Source: an uncultured Campylobacter sp. (GTDB lineage: Bacteria; Campylobacterota; Campylobacteria; Campylobacterales; Campylobacteraceae). From it: a stretch of 19,667 nucleotides of DNA. The translations under genes were made by a program, and so were the position numbers. Positions 7,427 through 13,667 of the stretch are shown piece after piece. The notes below the pieces were generated by a model. That model saw nothing but the letters and a program-made list of their open reading frames with translations, was not told the origin of the DNA and ran no database searches. Each line of letters opens with the position of its first letter. The stretch's first letter is position 1. The stretch lies in NCBI RefSeq assembly GCF_938045535.1, contig NZ_CALIMQ010000170.1, forward strand, positions 1 through 19,667, given 5' to 3'.

Positions 7427-8679
7427 ATTTTATCTCTTAAGGCTTGGTGCGCGATATCGCGCCTATACTGCGCGCCGCTAAATTTTATATTTTCGCACAG
7501 CGCGTAAGCCGCATCGCGCGCCTGCTTTAGGCTCTGCGCGACGCCCACGCTTACCAAAACGCGCCCGCCGCTAGCGCAAATCTGCCCCTCCCGCTCGCTC
7601 ACGCCTGCGTAGCAGATATGCGCGCTCGCAGGAATTTCGCCCGTCTTGATCGGCTCAGGCTGCGAAGAGCCGTAAGGGTAGCGCTCGCTAGCCATCACGA
7701 CGCCCACCGCAAATCGCTCTTTTAAGCTTATGCTGCTTAGCTTGCCTACGGCGGCGTTGTATAAAATTTCACTCAAATTTCCGTCAATTAGCGGCATCAA
7801 AACCTCGCACTCAGGATCGCCGAAGCGGACGTTGTACTCCAGCACGTAAGGCTCGCCGCCCACGATCATAAGCCCCACGAACAGCACGCCGCAAAAGGGC
7901 GCGCCCTGCTGCTTCATCCCTTTTAGCGTGGGCGCTACAATCTCGCTCTGCACTCTTTTTATCAGCGCGGCATCCGCTAGCGGGCTTGGCGCATAAGCTC
8001 CCATACCGCCGGTGTTCGGGCCCAGATCGCCGTCAAGCAATTTTTTGTGATCCTGCGCTACGGGCAGACTTACGAAATTCTCCCCGTCGCAAATCGCAAA
8101 AAAGCTCAGCTCGAAGCCCTCTAAAAACTCCTCCACGACGACGCGCTTACCCGCTTCGCCGAAGCTTTCGCCGCTTAGCATATCCGCGGCGGCTTTTTTA
8201 GCTTCATCTTTAGAATTTGCGATGATGACGCCTTTGCCCGCGCACAAGCCGTCCGCTTTGACCACTATGCGGCCGTTTAGAGTATCGATAAATTTTGAAA
8301 TTTCGGAGAGATCGTCGCTGCTTAGAAATTTTGCGGTTTTAATATGATTTCGCGCCAGAAAGTCCTTCATATAGACCTTAGAGCCCTCTAGCTTCGCCGC
8401 AGCAGCGCTGGGACCGAATATTGCAAGGCCTTGCGCTTTGAAAATATCCACGATGCCTTTTGTAAGCGGCTCTTCGGCGCCTACGACGGTAAGGGCTACG
8501 TCGTTATTTTTGGCAAAGAGCGCGAGCTCATTAAAATCTTTTAAATCTAAATTTTTACCGAGCGCCTTTGTAGCGCCGTTTCCCGGAGCAAAATACAGAT
8601 TTAAAACGTTTTTATCCTCGCGAAGTCTTAGCCCGATCGCGTATTCTCTACCGCCGCCGCCGATTATTAGGATATTCAA
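7423..8679 (-). CDS. purD: phosphoribosylamine--glycine ligase (GAR synthetase)
   Basis: A 418-residue ATP-grasp enzyme that joins glycine to phosphoribosylamine using ATP, step two of de novo purine synthesis. Visible marks: the N-terminal glycine-rich G-G-G-G-R-E-Y-A (7-14), the ATP-grasp lysine/glycine segment K-A-D-G-L-C-A-G-K-G-V (141-151), G-P-N-T-G-G-M-G-A-Y (220-229), and the metal/ATP motif E-Y-N-V-R-F-G-D-P-E (281-290). Length is normal (E. coli 429). The start is TTG with GGAGG five bases upstream, the strongest ribosome site in this unit. It is the first gene of a six-gene unit running to the universal stress gene, and it is preceded by a long structured leader that probably controls it. 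Confidence 0.97.
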   Translation of the reverse strand: MNILIIGGGGREYAIGLRLREDKNVLNLYFAPGNGATKALGKNLDLKDFNELALFAKNNDVALTVVGAEEPLTKGIVDIFKAQGLAIFGPSAAAAKLEGSKVYMKDFLARNHIKTAKFLSSDDLSEISKFIDTLNGRIVVKADGLCAGKGVIIANSKDEAKKAAADMLSGESFGEAGKRVVVEEFLEGFELSFFAICDGENFVSLPVAQDHKKLLDGDLGPNTGGMGAYAPSPLADAALIKRVQSEIVAPTLKGMKQQGAPFCGVLFVGLMIVGGEPYVLEYNVRFGDPECEVLMPLIDGNLSEILYNAAVGKLSSISLKERFAVGVVMASERYPYGSSQPEPIKTGEIPASAHICYAGVSEREGQICASGGRVLVSVGVAQSLKQARDAAYALCENIKFSGAQYRRDIAHQALRDKI

Positions 8680-8720
8680 TGAAGCCTCCGTAACGTAAAA
8701 AACCCAAGTGAGCGTTGCGT

Positions 8721-8750
8721 AAAAAGAATCGGCTCAAACAAAGCCAATCT
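8721..8750 (-). terminator. terminator-like hairpin in the purD leader, proximal to purD
   Basis: AGAUUGGCUU (8750-8741), loop UGUUU, then GAGCCGAUUCU (8735-8725) make a stem of ten pairs with one bulged U and two G-U pairs, directly followed by a U-run ending at 8721. It has the form of an intrinsic terminator about 40 bases before the purD start, so it could end transcription early (attenuation). Confidence 0.5.
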
Positions 8751-8790
8751 TGCAACTAGGAAAAATCTCTAGGTCGCAACCCGTAACTTT

Positions 8791-8810
8791 AAAAAAGCTC
8801 GAGCCGAGCC
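8791..8810 (-). terminator. terminator-like hairpin in the purD leader, distal
   Basis: GGCUCG (8810-8805), loop GCU, CGAGCU (8801-8796) form a GC-rich six-pair stem followed by six U residues (8796-8791). This is a short but classical intrinsic-terminator shape, 110 bases upstream of the purD start and about 100 bases after the likely transcription start. Confidence 0.45.
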
Positions 8811-8898
8811 GCGTCACACGGACCTCTCACGTCGTCGCTTATACAAATATGTTGAACCCTCATATAAAACGCTCTCGCTTCACCCAGGCTTGGGCAAA

Positions 8899-8904
8899 AT
8901 TATA
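8899..8904 (-). promoter_or_regulatory. -10 box of the purD promoter
   Basis: A perfect TATAAT on the - strand (8904-8899), followed by TTTT, lies 18 bases beyond the hemD stop. Campylobacter sigma-70 promoters rely on the -10 box and AT-rich upstream DNA, and no clear -35 is seen. Transcription would begin near 8892, giving a leader of about 210 bases. Confidence 0.6.
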
Positions 8905-8921
8905 GTCTAAATTTGCTTAAA

Positions 8922-9554
8922 CTATGGCAAAAGCGCCAGATCGACGCAGGATTTTATCGACATTCTTTCGCAGATTATCGGCTCGCAAAACTCGCTCAAA
9001 ACGCTCGCCGTCGTCCTACCGATACAGATCGCTTTATAGCTCCCGTCCCAGTCGAAATTTGCGGTAAAACCGCGGACGTTTTTAGGCGAGGTAAAAATCA
9101 GCGTGCTGCCTTGCGGCGGCTTTGCAGCGGCAGGCAGGCTGAGAATGGAATTTTCATAGGCGATCACGCTTTGCAGCCGCACGCCGGCGCTAGATAGAAT
9201 TTGCTCCAGTTTCGATACCGTCTGCCTCGCGCGCAGATACAGCGCGTCTGCGCCTTGCAAGAGTGGTGCGATCTCGGCGGCGAATTCATTTCCGTGCCCG
9301 TGCCGCGCCGTATAAATGCCGCGAAATCCAAACTCGCGCGCAGCCGCAGCGCATGGCTCGCCGATAGCGTAAACGGGCGTATCTAAATCAGGCGAAATTT
9401 CATTAAATTTTATCGCCGCCACCGCATTTTTGGAGGTAAAAATTAGCGCGCCCGTCTGCGCAGGCAGGCTAAATTTGAGAAATTTTATCTCGCAGACCGC
9501 AAGCCGCCTCACCTGCGGATGATCAAATCTCGTATTAGACACCAGATATATCAA
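8922..9554 (-). CDS. hemD: uroporphyrinogen-III synthase
   Basis: A roughly 210-residue cytosolic enzyme that closes and inverts ring D of hydroxymethylbilane to make uroporphyrinogen III for haem. The family is poorly conserved, but the two-lobed pattern is clear: I-F-T-S-K-N-A-V in the first lobe, Y-A-I-G-E-x-C-A-x-A-A-R-E-F-G-F, Y-L-R-A-R-Q-T-V-S, the I-A-Y-E-N segment, and L-I-F-T-S-P-K-N-V-R in the second lobe, ending with the G-R-T-T-A helix start. I choose the TTG at 9554 as start because GGAGGG lies four bases before it; the ATG at 9566 overlaps that ribosome site and has none of its own. It is not coupled to another gene: 720 bases separate it from argH upstream and purD has its own promoter downstream. 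Confidence 0.85.
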   Translation of the reverse strand: MIYLVSNTRFDHPQVRRLAVCEIKFLKFSLPAQTGALIFTSKNAVAAIKFNEISPDLDTPVYAIGEPCAAAAREFGFRGIYTARHGHGNEFAAEIAPLLQGADALYLRARQTVSKLEQILSSAGVRLQSVIAYENSILSLPAAAKPPQGSTLIFTSPKNVRGFTANFDWDGSYKAICIGRTTASVLSEFCEPIICERMSIKSCVDLALLP

Positions 9555-9566
9555 AACGCCCTCCAT

Positions 9567-10085
9567 GTTTAAATTTGCTTGAGCCTCGCCCCGCCTTCAC
9601 GACGCGCAGAAACGAAGAAAATGCCGCTTCATTTGCTTTGATTAAATTCCGTTCGCGCCCTATCAATTACGTGCACGCCGCTTAACGCCCAAATTTGCTC
9701 TGATTAAACTTTGCTCCGAGCCGCTTTCGGCGCCGTTTAAAATCTGCCCGCAAAGCCTGCTCGCACTTTTTTAGCCACGCTTAAACAGCCCCGTGGCGGC
9801 ACGCTTTTTTAAAATTTTATCTCACGCCTAAATTTGTAACCAAGCACTCCATTTTGCGCCGACTCGGTCTTTAAATTTAACTTTATAGTCTCAGGCGTCC
9901 TCTCTAAAGCTAGTTTAGGGCGCGCTGCCATTTTTAATTTGCACAGTAATTGCCCACGGCGAGTACCTAAAAACACTGTCGCGAGGTCCGCTCAGGACAC
10001 AGCTAACGCGCCGCCGCTCGCTAATCCCGCCTAGCCCGTGTATGCATCCACACAGATCGCCGAAGTTTCAAATTTAAAGACACGA
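9567..10085. other. gene-poor interval between hemD and the argH-adjacent gene remnant
   Basis: I find no credible open frame on either strand. Contents: two near copies of ATTTGCT[T/C]TGATTAAA at about 9631-9646 and 9693-9708; an inverted repeat GCCACG (9774-9779) / CGTGGC (9792-9797) followed after seven bases by a T-run on the + strand; and a weak -10-like TATAAA on the - strand (9887-9882) that could serve hemD. The stretch is AAATTT-rich and looks like decayed DNA. Confidence 0.45.
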
Positions 10086-10270
10086 TCACAAAATTTCAAA
10101 ATTTTGCCGCTTAAATTTTGAAACGCTTAAAATTTCATCCTCGCGCTTAAAAAACTCCGCTAGCATGCTATTTTTTATTGCACTCTTTTTCGTTCTCATC
10201 GCCCCGCCGAGCTCAATGAAAAATGCCCGTCCTCGTCCGCTATATACTCGTAAAGCTCGCGCGCGTTCAA
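10086..10270 (-). pseudogene. small frameshifted gene just downstream of argH
   Basis: A TTG at 10270 with GGAG six bases upstream opens a frame reading M-N-A-R-E-L-Y-E-Y-I-A-D-E-D-G-H-F and then stops at TGA 10198-10196 after 24 codons. The stretch includes a run of five T (10223-10219). Adding one T there shifts into a second frame that stays open to TGA at 10088-10086, continuing F-I-E-L-G-G-A-M-R-T-K-K and ending in F-E-I-L, a product of about 61 residues. The two halves have matching composition and join without overlap, so a one-base loss in a homopolymer (true decay, slippage-controlled expression, or a sequencing error) is likelier than chance. I do not recognise the protein family. 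It starts 17 bases after the argH stop and may have been co-transcribed with argH. An alternative is a separate gene from the ATG at 10199. Confidence 0.5.
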
Positions 10271-10286
10271 ATTTGGCTCCTTAAAT

Positions 10287-11669
10287 TTAGCCCTTCAGCC
10301 ACCCGTTTAAAATTTCAATCTGCACCGCAACGCTCTCGTTTGCCGTGCCACCTTGCGACTTACGCGCCTCCTTAGAAGCGTTTAGATCAAGAAATTTAAC
10401 CGCACCCGCGTCCAAGCTTTCATCCACTCTTGCAAGCTGCTGCGCGTTTAGCTCGCTCAAATCTAGACCTAAATTTTCCGCATACGCCACGGCCTTGCCC
10501 GTGATGAAGTGCGCCCGGCGAAAGGGTACGTTTTTCTCCCGCACGAGATAATCAGCCAAATCGGTCGCCGTGAGGTGCCCACGCTTCGTCATCGCGAGCA
10601 TATTTTGCTCGTTAAATTTAGCCGTTTTTAGCATCTGTTTTAAAATTTCAAGGCTCGCAAGCGCGGTGGCGACGCTATCAAAAACGCCCTCCTTGTCCTC
10701 TTGCATGTCCTTGTTGTAGGCTAGCGGCAAGCCCTTCATCACCGTTAGTAGCGCGACGAGATTACCGTTTACGCGCCCCGTTTTGCCGCGGATTAGCTCG
10801 GCGACGTCGGGGTTTTTCTTTTGCGGCATGATCGAGCTGCCCGTGCTGTAGGCGTCGCTGATCGTGACAAAGCCGAACTCCTGCGAGCTCCACAAGATTA
10901 GCTCCTCGCACAAGCGCGACGCATGCGTCATCAGCACGCTTACGTTAAACAAAATCTCAAGCGCGAAATCGCGGTCGCTGACGCTATCCATCGCGTTTGG
11001 CGTCGCTCCCGCAAACCCGAGCTCTCGCGCGACCGACTCGCGGTTTATAGGATGCGGCGTGCCCGCAAGCGCAGCCGAGCCCAGCGGACAGAGGTTGTTT
11101 CGCTCGCGCGAGCTGGCAAAGCGCTCATAGTCGCGGCGAAACATAAACGCGTAAGCTAGCAAATGATAGGCAAGGCTCACTGGCTGAGCGTGCTGAAGGT
11201 GCGTGTAGCCGGGCATCAGCGTGTTCATGTGCTCGCTCGCGATATCTCGCAGCGCGGCGACTAGTTCGCGGATCTTTTCGGCAACCTGAGCGCCGCTTTT
11301 AAGCACGTAGAGGCGAAAATCAAGCGCGACCTGATCGTTTCTGCTGCGCGCCGTGTGCAGCCTGCCGCCAAGATCGCTTCCGATGAGCTCGCTTAGGCGC
11401 TTTTCGACCGCCATATGGATGTCCTCGTCGGCGGTTTTAAACTCAAATTTACCGCTTTTTATCTCCTCAAACACGGCGTCAAGCCCCGCGACGATCTTTT
11501 CGCTCTCGCCCTGCTTTAAAATCCCGCAGGCGCCGAGCATTCTTGCGTGCGCCTTGCTGCCTGCGATATCCTCCTGCCAAAGCGCCCTATCAAAGCCGAT
11601 CGAGGCGTTAAACTCCTCCAAAAGCGCCGAACTCGCCTCGCTAAAGCGCCCCTCCCACATTTTTTTCAC
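10287..11669 (-). CDS. argH: argininosuccinate lyase
   Basis: A 460-residue enzyme of the fumarase/aspartase superfamily that splits argininosuccinate into arginine and fumarate, the last step of arginine synthesis; a cytosolic tetramer. The superfamily signature G-S-S-I-M-P-Q-K-K-N-P-D lies at about 277-288, with H-T-A-R-S-R-N-D-Q (about 105-113) and G-Y-T-H-L-Q-H-A-Q-P (about 154-163) supplying active-site residues. Length matches the family (E. coli 457). The GTG at 11669 is chosen because AAGGAG lies five bases before it and the protein then begins M-K-K-M-W-E-G-R-F, typical for ArgH; the frame remains open upstream to 11726 without a ribosome site. It has its own promoter and is followed by the frameshifted small gene. 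Confidence 0.97.
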   Translation of the reverse strand: MKKMWEGRFSEASSALLEEFNASIGFDRALWQEDIAGSKAHARMLGACGILKQGESEKIVAGLDAVFEEIKSGKFEFKTADEDIHMAVEKRLSELIGSDLGGRLHTARSRNDQVALDFRLYVLKSGAQVAEKIRELVAALRDIASEHMNTLMPGYTHLQHAQPVSLAYHLLAYAFMFRRDYERFASSRERNNLCPLGSAALAGTPHPINRESVARELGFAGATPNAMDSVSDRDFALEILFNVSVLMTHASRLCEELILWSSQEFGFVTISDAYSTGSSIMPQKKNPDVAELIRGKTGRVNGNLVALLTVMKGLPLAYNKDMQEDKEGVFDSVATALASLEILKQMLKTAKFNEQNMLAMTKRGHLTATDLADYLVREKNVPFRRAHFITGKAVAYAENLGLDLSELNAQQLARVDESLDAGAVKFLDLNASKEARKSQGGTANESVAVQIEILNGWLKG

Positions 11670-11699
11670 GCTCGCTCCTTCGTTTAAATTTTCGGTGAT

Positions 11700-11705
11700 T
11701 TTATA
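11700..11705 (-). promoter_or_regulatory. candidate -10 box for argH
   Basis: TATAAA (11705-11700, - strand) in an AT-rich stretch lies about 30 bases before the argH GTG, just past a hairpin that could end the upstream transcript. I saw no arginine-repressor-type palindrome that I could defend. Confidence 0.35.
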
Positions 11706-11716
11706 AAATTTTAAAT

Positions 11717-11742
11717 CTCGCCGCACAAGATTTGCGGGCGAG
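11717..11742 (-). terminator. hairpin between the nitroreductase gene and argH
   Basis: On the - strand CTCGCCcGCA pairs with TGCGGCGAG, nine pairs with one bulged C and a seven-base loop, followed by ATTTAAAATTTT. It lies between the recA-to-nitroreductase unit and the argH promoter and probably ends the former. Confidence 0.4.
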
Positions 11743-11828
11743 AAAAAAGGCTAAAGCGCGGTAAATTCCTAAAAATGCGCGCGCCACGCTTTCGCACTAG
11801 ACTTTGGAATTTATTGCGCCTCAAGCTT

Positions 11829-11845
11829 AGCGCTTCAAAAGCGCT
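11829..11845 (-). terminator. hairpin just beyond the nitroreductase stop
   Basis: AGCGCTT (11829-11835) and AAGCGCT (11839-11845) form a perfect seven-pair hairpin with a three-base loop, flanked by a partly complementary AAGCT/AGCTT. It begins eight bases after the nitroreductase stop on the - strand. No T-run follows, so it may be only an RNA-end stabiliser. Confidence 0.3.
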
Positions 11846-11852
11846 TGCTAGC

Positions 11853-12482
11853 TTATTCGATCCACTTTACTACGTCATCCATGCTGCGGCGGATCTTTTG
11901 CGGCTGTGGATTTACGCGGTAGCCGAAAGGTACGAGTAGCGCCACGCGGCGATCGTTCCAATCGATGCCTAAAATTTCATTTAGCGCTGCGCGATCAAAG
12001 CCCTCCATCGGGCAGCTGTCGATGCCGCGACTTGCGGCCTCGTTCATCATCGCAAGTGCTGCGAACATGCACTGCGCGTGCGACCAATTAAATAGCTCCT
12101 CATCGTCGTTGTGAAAATAACCGCTTAAAAAATCTTGATAAAATTTATGCCTGTCGCCGATATATTTGGGCGCTTCATCTTTTTTACGCGTAATCATTCG
12201 CTCGATATAATCACTTCCTAGCTTTATGTCCTTGATCTTTGCTAAAATCACGACCAAATGTGAGCAAGAGGTGATCTGCGGCTGATTCCACGATTTTTCG
12301 CGGATCTGCTCGCGCAACGCCTTGTTTTGCACAACCAAAAAGTCCCATTGCTCTAGCCCCGTAGAACTAGGTGCTAGGATGCCTGCTTGCAAAATGGCGT
12401 CGAAATCGGCTTTGCCGATCTTTTTATTCTCGTCAAAAATTTTGCATGCGTGGCGAAATTTCATAATCTCTAAATGTGTCAT
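11853..12482 (-). CDS. nitroreductase family NAD(P)H-dependent oxidoreductase
   Basis: A 209-residue FMN flavoprotein of the nitroreductase superfamily, normally a cytosolic homodimer reducing nitro- or quinone-type compounds with NAD(P)H. Family marks: the N-terminal F-R-H-A-C-K-I-F-D (FMN-phosphate Arg region), A-P-S-S-T-G-L-E-Q-W-D-F in the first flavin loop, and the C-terminal G-I-D-S-C-P-M-E-G-F-D with G-Y-R, which line the flavin. Length is typical. The start is ATG with AGGAG eight bases before it. It follows the cgpA-like gene by nine bases and so belongs to the end of the recA operon. Nitroreductases of this family (RdxA, FrxA) govern metronidazole sensitivity in Helicobacter; whether this one does is unknown. 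Confidence 0.9.
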   Translation of the reverse strand: MTHLEIMKFRHACKIFDENKKIGKADFDAILQAGILAPSSTGLEQWDFLVVQNKALREQIREKSWNQPQITSCSHLVVILAKIKDIKLGSDYIERMITRKKDEAPKYIGDRHKFYQDFLSGYFHNDDEELFNWSHAQCMFAALAMMNEAASRGIDSCPMEGFDRAALNEILGIDWNDRRVALLVPFGYRVNPQPQKIRRSMDDVVKWIE

Positions 12483-12491
12483 AGTCTCTCC

Positions 12492-13667
12492 TTAATTAGA
12501 ATTTTTGTAAATCAAATACCCGCCATCTTTGCGCCTGATGCTGAGGTTGCCCTCGCGCGAGCGCACGCCGATGCGGTAGTAGCCGTCCTCTTTGGTGACG
12601 TTGATGTCGCTAAAGCCGCCGATATTTACAGCAAAGCTCGCGCCGCTAAGCGGGATATCTTGCCGCCAAAACTCCGCTTCAAGCGCGCCCGAAGCGTTTG
12701 CGTCAGAGCTTTTGAAATCGTCTACGGTGATGAGCTGCACGCTGTCTTTGCGGATGACAAATTTTAATCCGTCGTCAAATTTAAGCGTCTCTAGCGGTAG
12801 CTCCAGGCGCGGCGCGAAGCTAGGCGTGATGCCACTTTGCGAGGCCTGCTTTTGTAAATTTGGATCAGTCGAAGTAACCGAGACGTCCAGTGCCCTATGT
12901 AGCGCGGGTTTGGCGCTAGCGCTTAGCACAAAGTCATCGTGCCAATCAATCGAGCGATTGACATCAACGATCTTTTCGTGCAGGACCCCGTCGTCGTCCC
13001 TATATCGCACAATTAAGCTTTCGATCGTAAGGGCGTCGGAGGGAAGCGCAAAGGTTTGCTGCGTAAAATTTTTAGGCGCGGGAGTATTTTGCGACGTGAC
13101 GGCGGAGCTTTGCGCCGGATTGGAATTTTGCGGAGCAGATTGCGCGTTTTGTTGCGCAGTGGAATTTTGAGCTGTAGAATTCTGTGCCGCCTTAAAATTT
13201 TGCGCTACCGTAGAATTTGGCTCGCTTACTTCTGGCACGATCGGTAACTCATCAGGAGGCGGAAGCGTCGCAACTGAAGGCTGCGCAGAAGAGTTCAGCT
13301 CCGTTTTAATGACCTGCAAAGGAGCGCCGATGCCCGCTTTGGGGCCAGGAGCTTTTTTTTCGGTCTGCGAGAGCTGCGCATTCACGGCTTTTTTGGCGAC
13401 GCTTGTTTTGACGCTAGAATTTGCTTCTGCGGCGCTTTTTTGCATTGCTGCGATAGGACTTTTAGATGTTTCAGGTCTCATTACAGCTTGCTTTTTAGCG
13501 TTTGGGCTTTGTGCACCTGTCTTTGGCCCTTTAATCGCCAAATTGGTAGAATTTTGCTCTTTTACCACGACGATGTTGGGTTTCGTAGCGTTTGAATTTG
13601 CGCCATTTAAATTCTCAGCGTTTAAAAAAGCGCAAAGACCTAAAATTAGCAAAGAAATTTTTCTCAT
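12492..13667 (-). CDS. cgpA: periplasmic glycoprotein, CgpA-like, with C-terminal AMIN-like domain
   Basis: A 391-residue secreted protein. It has a signal peptide with a cut near residue 17 (F-L-N-A then E-N-L-N), a long Ala/Ser/Asn/Gln/Pro-rich disordered region to about 210, and a folded beta-rich end (about 215-391) that looks AMIN-like, suggesting cell-wall or envelope binding. It carries seven bacterial N-glycosylation sequons (D/E-x-N-x-S/T, no Pro) at N39, N83, N125, N237, N324, N356 and N374, plus a Pro-containing one at N151. In C. jejuni the gene after eno and the FtsB-like gene is, as I recall, cgpA (Cj1670c), a known PglB target; position and sequons support homology. Its ATG overlaps the upstream stop as ATGA. 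Asn/Ala/Gln repeats near 160-180 (A-Q-N-S-T twice) suggest slippage-driven length change. Confidence 0.8.
   Translation of the reverse strand: MRKISLLILGLCAFLNAENLNGANSNATKPNIVVVKEQNSTNLAIKGPKTGAQSPNAKKQAVMRPETSKSPIAAMQKSAAEANSSVKTSVAKKAVNAQLSQTEKKAPGPKAGIGAPLQVIKTELNSSAQPSVATLPPPDELPIVPEVSEPNSTVAQNFKAAQNSTAQNSTAQQNAQSAPQNSNPAQSSAVTSQNTPAPKNFTQQTFALPSDALTIESLIVRYRDDDGVLHEKIVDVNRSIDWHDDFVLSASAKPALHRALDVSVTSTDPNLQKQASQSGITPSFAPRLELPLETLKFDDGLKFVIRKDSVQLITVDDFKSSDANASGALEAEFWRQDIPLSGASFAVNIGGFSDINVTKEDGYYRIGVRSREGNLSIRRKDGGYLIYKNSN

Larger units (their letters stand above)
8680..8895 (-). promoter_or_regulatory. structured 5' leader of purD; candidate purD RNA motif
   Basis: About 210 bases lie between a TATAAT box and the purD start, with no gene but dense complementarity (RNA read on the - strand). 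(1) A closing stem brings the ends together: CCCAA (8894-8890) with UUGGG (8707-8703), continued by GUGAaGCG (8882-8875) with CGCUCAC (8714-8708). (2) AUAUG (8865-8861) pairs with CAUAU (8851-8847) around a 9-base loop. (3) A hairpin at 8810-8796 is followed by U6. (4) UGCGACcUAG (8778-8769) pairs with CUAGUUGCA (8759-8751). (5) A 10-pair hairpin at 8750-8725 is followed by U5. UGAAGC (8882-8877) could alternatively pair with GCUUCA (8685-8680), just before the TTG. From memory, a conserved purD motif was described upstream of purD in epsilon-proteobacteria (Weinberg and co-workers, CMfinder survey); this leader has the right place and lineage, but I cannot align it to that model. Confidence 0.65.

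Noticed and set aside
9629..9710. Two near copies of ATTTGCT[T/C]TGATTAAA in the hemD-argH gap
   Set aside because: Only two short imperfect copies about 60 bases apart, with no conserved unit length; not enough for a CRISPR array, iteron set or operator pair.
9774..9805. Inverted repeat GCCACG/CGTGGC before a T-run, + strand
   Set aside because: It has some terminator shape, but seven bases separate stem and T-run, and no + strand gene precedes it, so I did not call a terminator.
12592..13170. 192-codon + strand frame opposite the cgpA-like gene
   Set aside because: It is a shadow of a low-complexity Ala/Ser/Asn-rich gene; its Cys/Ser-rich translation has no motif and no ribosome site.
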